This document shows, piece by piece, positions 14,835 to 16,065 of a stretch of 16,065 nucleotides of DNA. The translations under genes and the position numbers were made by a program. The first letter of the stretch is position 1. Every line of letters begins with the position of its first letter. The notes under the pieces are model-generated. The model had not been told where the DNA came from. It searched no databases and worked only from the letters and a program-made list of their open reading frames with translations. The stretch spans positions 1-16,065 of the forward strand of contig CAZEZY010000050.1 of the NCBI GenBank assembly GCA_964516635.1, written 5' to 3'. The DNA comes from CAZEZY01 sp964516635 (GTDB lineage: Bacteria; Pseudomonadota; Gammaproteobacteria; Burkholderiales; Burkholderiaceae_C).

Positions 14835-14851
14835 GAAATTCATCCAATTTC
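14835..14851 (+). repeat. Perfect inverted repeat in the carA leader
   Basis: GAAATT (14835-14840) and AATTTC (14846-14851) form a perfect 6-bp inverted repeat around the 5-base loop CATCC. It lies in an otherwise GC-rich leader, 37 bases before the carA start. It has no T-run after it, so it is not an intrinsic terminator; it could be an RNA hairpin or a protein-binding site. A shorter 5-bp hairpin (14806-14810 with 14814-14818) lies upstream. Confidence 0.4.
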
Positions 14852-14878
14852 CCGGCGGGCACAGGTGCGTCCATAACT

Positions 14879-14882
14879 GGAG
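14879..14882 (+). promoter_or_regulatory. Ribosome binding site deciding the carA GTG start
   Basis: GGAG lies 6 bases before the GTG at 14889, an ideal spacing that supports GTG as the start codon. Confidence 0.75.
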
Positions 14883-14888
14883 TGTTCC

Positions 14889-16055
14889 GTGTTTCCCGTC
14901 CCAGCAAAAGCCATTCTCGCTCTCGCAGACGGCACGGTCTTTACCGGTGTGTCCATCGGTGCCACGGGCCAGACCGTTGGCGAGGTGGTCTTCAACACCG
15001 CCATCACCGGTTACCAGGAAATCCTCACCGACCCGAGCTACCGCCAGCAGATCGTCACCCTGACGTACCCGCACATCGGCAACTACGGCATCAACGAGGA
15101 AGACGTGGAGGCCGATGCCGTCCACGCTGCCGGCCTGATCATCAAAGACCTGCCCCTGCTCGCTTCCAACTTCCGTTCACAGCTCACATTGAGCGATTAC
15201 CTCAAGCGGGAAGGCACGGTGGCCATCGCTGGGATTGACACCCGCAAGCTCACTCGCATCCTGCGTGAAAAAGGTTCCCAGAACGGTGCCATCATCGGTT
15301 TGCCTGAAGGCGTTGCCGTGACCGATGCGCTCAAGGCCCAGGCCGTGGCTGCGGCACAGGCCGCGCCGAACATGGCCGGCCAAGATCTGGCGAAAGTGGT
15401 CAGCACCCAGCAACCCTACGTCTGGACCCAGACCGAATGGCAACTGGCCCGTGCCGATGGCACCCCCGGCTATGGTGAGCAGACCGCGCCGCGCTTTCAC
15501 GTGGTGGCCTACGACTTTGGCGTGAAAAAGAACATCCTGCGCATGCTGGCCGAGCGCGGCTGCCAGGTGACAGTGGTGCCGGCGCAAACGCCCGCCGCCG
15601 AAGTCCTCAAGCACAACCCCGACGGCATTTTCCTGTCCAACGGCCCGGGCGACCCACAGCCCTGCGACTACGCGATTGCTGCCGCCCAAGCGCTGATCGA
15701 AACCGGCAAGCCGGTGTTCGGCATCTGCCTGGGGCACCAGATCATGGCCCTGGCCAGCGGCGCCAAAACCTTCAAGATGCCGCACGGCCACCACGGTGCC
15801 AACCACCCGGTCAAGGACCTGGACAATGGCCGCGTCAGCATCACCAGCCAGAACCACGGCTTCGCGGTCGACATGGATTCCCTGCCCGCCAATGTTCGCG
15901 CCACCCATGTGAGCCTGTTTGACGGGACCCTGCAAGGCCTGGAGCGCACTGACAAGCCGGCCTTCTGCTTCCAGGGCCACCCGGAAGCCTCGCCCGGGCC
16001 GCACGACATCGCCTACCTGTTCGACCGTTTCATCGCCTTGATGGAGCACAGTTGA
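14889..16055 (+). CDS. carA: Carbamoyl-phosphate synthase small (glutaminase) subunit
   Basis: Releases ammonia from glutamine and channels it to the large subunit CarB, which makes carbamoyl phosphate for arginine and pyrimidine synthesis. The 388-residue product (E. coli 382) has the N-terminal subunit-interaction domain with TGVSIGATG and ITGYQEILTDPSY (39-51). A class I glutamine amidotransferase domain follows: VVAYDFGVKKNILR, FLSNGPGDP, the nucleophile Cys280 in FGICLGHQ, and SQNHGFAVD. His364 and Glu366 in GHPEASPGP complete the triad, and the Cys-His spacing of 84 is the same as in E. coli. The start codon is GTG with a GGAG box 6 bases upstream. Codon usage is noticeably richer in G/C-ending codons than in cdsA-rseP, consistent with strong expression. 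carB is not visible. Confidence 0.98.
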   Translation: MFPVPAKAILALADGTVFTGVSIGATGQTVGEVVFNTAITGYQEILTDPSYRQQIVTLTYPHIGNYGINEEDVEADAVHAAGLIIKDLPLLASNFRSQLTLSDYLKREGTVAIAGIDTRKLTRILREKGSQNGAIIGLPEGVAVTDALKAQAVAAAQAAPNMAGQDLAKVVSTQQPYVWTQTEWQLARADGTPGYGEQTAPRFHVVAYDFGVKKNILRMLAERGCQVTVVPAQTPAAEVLKHNPDGIFLSNGPGDPQPCDYAIAAAQALIETGKPVFGICLGHQIMALASGAKTFKMPHGHHGANHPVKDLDNGRVSITSQNHGFAVDMDSLPANVRATHVSLFDGTLQGLERTDKPAFCFQGHPEASPGPHDIAYLFDRFIALMEHS

Positions 16056-16065
16056 TGAGCCCCCA
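16055..16065 (+). CDS. Possible start of the next gene, cut by the window edge
   Basis: An ATG at 16055 overlaps the last base of the carA stop (TGATG) and would begin Met-Ser-Pro. One-base overlaps of this kind occur elsewhere in the window (bamA-ompH), which makes it plausible. Only three codons are visible, so the product cannot be named; it might be carB or a small gene placed between carA and carB. Confidence 0.35.

Noticed and set aside
1..16065. Possible undescribed defence, mobile or biosynthetic system
   Set aside because: Every gene belongs to a well-known housekeeping family in conserved order, and there are no transposases, integrases, attachment repeats, CRISPR repeats or unassigned genes.

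Overview
The window is a dense run of housekeeping genes, all on the + strand, from a high-GC Gram-negative bacterium. The gene order (rpsB-tsf-pyrH-frr-uppS-cdsA-dxr-rseP-bamA-ompH-lpxD-fabZ-lpxA-lpxB-rnhB, then a SpoU-family RNA methyltransferase, then carA) and the style of the proteins point to Betaproteobacteria, order Burkholderiales, most likely a Comamonadaceae-like organism. This placement is inferred from gene order and protein recognition, not from a database search. The window opens inside rpsB and ends just after carA.

Region 1 (1-2906) is translation and pyrimidine metabolism: ribosomal protein S2 (3' part only), elongation factor Ts, UMP kinase and ribosome recycling factor. 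It carries two clear intrinsic terminator hairpins, one after rpsB and one after tsf. pyrH and frr may have their own weak promoters.

Region 2 (2924-13352) is an envelope-building block with gaps of at most 21 bases and several overlapping stop/start pairs. It holds undecaprenyl diphosphate synthase and CDP-diglyceride synthase, DXP reductoisomerase (MEP isoprenoid pathway), the RseP site-2 protease, the outer-membrane insertase BamA and the Skp/OmpH chaperone. The lipid A genes lpxD, lpxA and lpxB follow, with fabZ inserted among them. Isoprenoid supply (dxr) feeds uppS. FabZ works on the 3-hydroxyacyl-ACP pool that LpxA and LpxD draw on. BamA and Skp assemble outer-membrane proteins, and RseP takes part in the envelope-stress response. 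A terminator-like hairpin lies inside the end of dxr, just before rseP.

Region 3 (13327-14777) has rnhB, overlapping the end of lpxB, and a SpoU/TrmH-type RNA 2'-O-methyltransferase, overlapping rnhB by 4 bases. Region 4 (14773-16065) begins a separate unit: a consensus -10 box at the end of the methyltransferase gene, a roughly 100-base leader with inverted repeats, then carA. A possible next gene starts at the very edge.

No stretch longer than 300 bases lacks a gene. I found no mobile elements, CRISPR, tRNA or rRNA genes, and nothing that looks like an undescribed multi-gene system. The observations worth a second look are regulatory details (the in-gene hairpin of dxr, the carA leader, the pyrH 5' end) and enzyme-specificity residues in LpxA and LpxD.
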